Origin: Thermococcales archaeon 44_46
GTDB taxonomy: Archaea > Methanobacteriota_B > Thermococci > Thermococcales > Thermococcaceae
Reading direction: 5' to 3'
Length of the DNA stretch: 5,921 bases
Assembly: GCA_001507935.1 (NCBI GenBank)
Contig: LGET01000101.1
Location: forward strand, 1 to 5,921
This document shows, piece after piece, positions 4,436 through 5,921 of the stretch. A program made the translations under genes and the position numbers. Numbering within the stretch: position 1 is the stretch's first letter; every line of letters begins with the position of its first letter. The notes under the pieces are model-generated. The model searched no databases. It was not told the DNA's origin and saw nothing but the letters and a program-made list of their open reading frames with translations.

Positions 4436-5758
4436 ATGTCTAACAAGTCAAAGGGAGACGCCTTTGAAAGAATTATTGCGGAAAAATTGAAGAAACAAGG
4501 ATACACAGTCGAGTTAACCCCGAAAAGTGGGGATTTTGGTGCAGATATCATCGCAAGAAAAGGCAACAAGAAAATCGCAATTCAAGTGAAAAATCAGAAA
4601 AAGCCCGCAGGAGTGCGTGCAGTTCACGAGGCTTTGGGTGGGAAATTATATTACAAGTGTAATGAAGCTTGGGTGGTTTCAAGGTCTGGTTTTACGAAAA
4701 GTGCTGAAAAGTTAGCTCGGAAAGCTAGAGTAAAGTTGATAACGGCACAAGAATTGGGAATTTCAGGAGATGTAGGAAGCTCCAAGAAGTATTCGAGGAC
4801 ATATTCGGGAACGTATTCAAGGAGGTATTCGAGGACGGAACTAGAAGACAGCTTTGAAAGGAGGCCAAAGAACAGGGGACTTACCAATGCCCAGAGAAGC
4901 ATACTACTGTTGATAGGCATTGCAATGATATTAACGGTACTGTGGGTTGACTACCACTATAACTACTCAACGAAACCAACAACAATTGTGGACTCTCCGA
5001 AACCAACAATATTTCAAAATCCTCCAAGTGAAAATAAAAACACGCCCTTACTAATTGAATTGCCAGCGATGAGTATTCCAGAGATTCAGAACAAGACTGT
5101 TCTATTTTTCGATGACTTCGAGAATTACAAAGCAGGATCCCTTATGGGTCAACAAAATGGCTGGTTCCCAGTATGGGGTTGGTCTGGAAGGTCTTTTGAG
5201 CAAAAAGTTGTGGCAAATATTTCGGTATCAGGGAATAAGTTCTTCCAGTTGTGGGGTGATCCTTGTAGAAGTGCTGGATATCACAGATACTTCTATTTCG
5301 AGGGGAAGTACCTGCCTATTAGAAAGATCAACGTGAGCATCGGGATGGAGACATACATTGGAATTGAAGGGTATGGAAATCCGAAATGCGGTGAGAGGTT
5401 TGAGGACAATGCTACAACAGGTTTTGTTGGCTTTTGGAATTCTTATGACCAAAAATATTACGCCCTTGTCGAGTTTAAACGAGACGGGGGGATTTATGCG
5501 AATGGAGTACTGATAAGCAGATGGGAGCCAAGAAAATGGTATCATGTGAGGATTATAATGAACTGGCAAAAGGGTGTTTTTGATGTGTATATTAATGGAG
5601 AAAAAGCTGAGATGTCGATTCCACTAAACAAATTTAACGCCAGATATTATATCTATGATGGTATCATTGTTGGCTCAGGACACGCTGGTATAAGAGTATT
5701 CTTAGATGACTTTGCAATATTTATAGTAAATGAGACTGAGATGCTCCAAGGAAGTTAG
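4436..5758 (+). CDS. Membrane-anchored Mrr-type nuclease with LamG-like external domain
   Basis: The 440-residue protein has four parts. Residues 1-108 form a PD-(D/E)XK nuclease domain of the Mrr/type IV restriction type: Glu11 in FERIIAEKL, Asp37 in GDFGADII, and Gln50/Lys52 in IAIQVKNQ, all expected active-site residues present; this end shows no signal peptide. Residues 109-152 are a basic linker with a YSRT-type repeat. Residues 154-170 (SILLLIGIAMILTVLWV) are one membrane helix preceded by positive charge, implying an inside N-terminus. After a Pro/Thr-rich stalk (179-207), residues 221-430 resemble a LamG or concanavalin-like beta sandwich (FFDDFENYKAGSLMGQQNGW; WYHVRIIMNWQKGVFDVYINGEK; FLDDFAIF). 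The outer part has six N-x-S/T sequons and two cysteines (277, 318) that could bond. Function is unknown; membrane-located cleavage of foreign DNA is inference. It follows accessory-looking DNA and has no visible partner gene or methylase. Confidence 0.85.
   Translation: MSNKSKGDAFERIIAEKLKKQGYTVELTPKSGDFGADIIARKGNKKIAIQVKNQKKPAGVRAVHEALGGKLYYKCNEAWVVSRSGFTKSAEKLARKARVKLITAQELGISGDVGSSKKYSRTYSGTYSRRYSRTELEDSFERRPKNRGLTNAQRSILLLIGIAMILTVLWVDYHYNYSTKPTTIVDSPKPTIFQNPPSENKNTPLLIELPAMSIPEIQNKTVLFFDDFENYKAGSLMGQQNGWFPVWGWSGRSFEQKVVANISVSGNKFFQLWGDPCRSAGYHRYFYFEGKYLPIRKINVSIGMETYIGIEGYGNPKCGERFEDNATTGFVGFWNSYDQKYYALVEFKRDGGIYANGVLISRWEPRKWYHVRIIMNWQKGVFDVYINGEKAEMSIPLNKFNARYYIYDGIIVGSGHAGIRVFLDDFAIFIVNETEMLQGS
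4790..4837 (+). repeat. Four 12-bp tandem units encoding a YSRT linker
   Basis: Four consecutive 12-base units begin TATTCG or TATTCA and encode YSRT, YSGT, YSRR and YSRT at residues 119-134, between the nuclease domain and the membrane helix. The units keep frame and differ at few bases, so copy number could vary by slippage without frameshift. The product is a basic, Tyr/Ser-rich segment that would lie at the inner membrane face. Confidence 0.85.
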
Positions 5759-5921
5759 TAAGGACAATAAGTAGAGGGAAGAATTATGATAGAACCAAGA
5801 TATAATCCTCAGAAGGATTTGGAATTAGAATGAAAATCCCTAGTAGAAGGGCAAGGTAAAAGGAACCACGAACCTTGATCAAACTTCGCGCAGGCAAGCA
5901 GGTAAGCAAACTTTTGGAAAA
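5759..5921 (+). other. Coding-like but broken sequence downstream of the nuclease gene
   Basis: No complete gene is visible here. A frame starts at ATG 5786 after a GAGGGA and reads MIEPRYNPQKDLELE, then stops at 5831-5833. The same frame continues as KSLVEGQGKRNHEP to a second stop at 5876-5878. In a neighbouring frame, 5860-5921 reads KEPRTLIKLRAGKQVSKLLE and runs off the window, with a possible TTG start at 5875. This charged, protein-like sequence broken by a stop and a frame change suggests a decayed gene, or simply a short leader before a gene starting outside. A hairpin AATCCT-4-AGGATT lies at 5804-5819. I recognise no family. Confidence 0.3.

Noticed and set aside
4371..4440. TGATGAA at 4372-4378 looks like the C box of a second guide RNA on the plus strand.
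   Set aside because: No D, D' or C' box follows at a suitable distance.
4651..4920. A minus-strand frame of 89 codons with repeated LEY units opposite the nuclease gene.
   Set aside because: The LEY repeat is simply the reverse complement of the YSRT units of the real gene.
5804..5819. Hairpin AATCCT-4-AGGATT after the nuclease gene, considered as a terminator.
   Set aside because: No T-tract follows, and archaeal termination depends mainly on T-tracts, so I did not call it.
5886..5905. Near-tandem CAGGCAAG CAGGTAAG at 5891-5906, considered as the start of a repeat array.
   Set aside because: Only two imperfect 8-base units, with no spacer pattern; this is no CRISPR or other array.

Overview
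The window looks like a hyperthermophilic euryarchaeon of the order Thermococcales (Pyrococcus, Thermococcus or Palaeococcus). The reasons are an archaeal proteasome alpha subunit followed by SBDS, Rrp4 and Rrp41, an archaeal Pop5, GAGGTGAT-type ribosome binding sites, and archaeal BRE/TATA promoters about 25 bp ahead of the expected transcript starts. I assigned the order from protein similarity recalled from memory; no search was run.

Region 1 (1-2769, all on the minus strand) is the conserved archaeal RNA- and protein-quality-control superoperon. In transcription order it holds rnp2 (RNase P Pop5), a 112-bp gap with its own promoter, psmA (20S proteasome alpha), the SBDS/Sdo1 ribosome maturation factor, rrp4 (exosome cap) and the first 13 codons of rrp41 (exosome RNase PH subunit), which leaves the window at base 1. 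From psmA onward the genes are tightly coupled: the SBDS ribosome binding site overlaps the psmA stop, and both SBDS/rrp4 and rrp4/rrp41 overlap by ATGA.

Region 2 (2770-3997) is a 70-bp divergent promoter region followed by a plus-strand gene for a DUF763 protein of unknown function with a helix-hairpin-helix motif. Its likely start is the internal ATG at 2840, because the ATG at 2819 lies in the TATA box.

Region 3 (3998-4435) has no intact gene but is not empty. It carries a minus-strand C/D box methylation-guide RNA at about 4124-4180, with C, D', C' and D boxes, a promoter at the right distance, and a guide matching the 5' end of archaeal 16S rRNA over 11 bases. It also carries a 51-codon remnant of a second DUF763 gene (4233-4388), a 10-bp direct repeat, and an inverted repeat just before the next start codon.

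Region 4 (4436-5921) is accessory. A 440-residue protein joins an N-terminal Mrr-type PD-(D/E)XK nuclease domain with its visible active-site residues intact, a Tyr-Ser-Arg repeat linker, one membrane helix and a LamG-like external domain with six N-glycosylation sequons. I know of no described system with this arrangement. The last 163 bases look like broken or frameshifted coding sequence, or the start of a gene outside the window.
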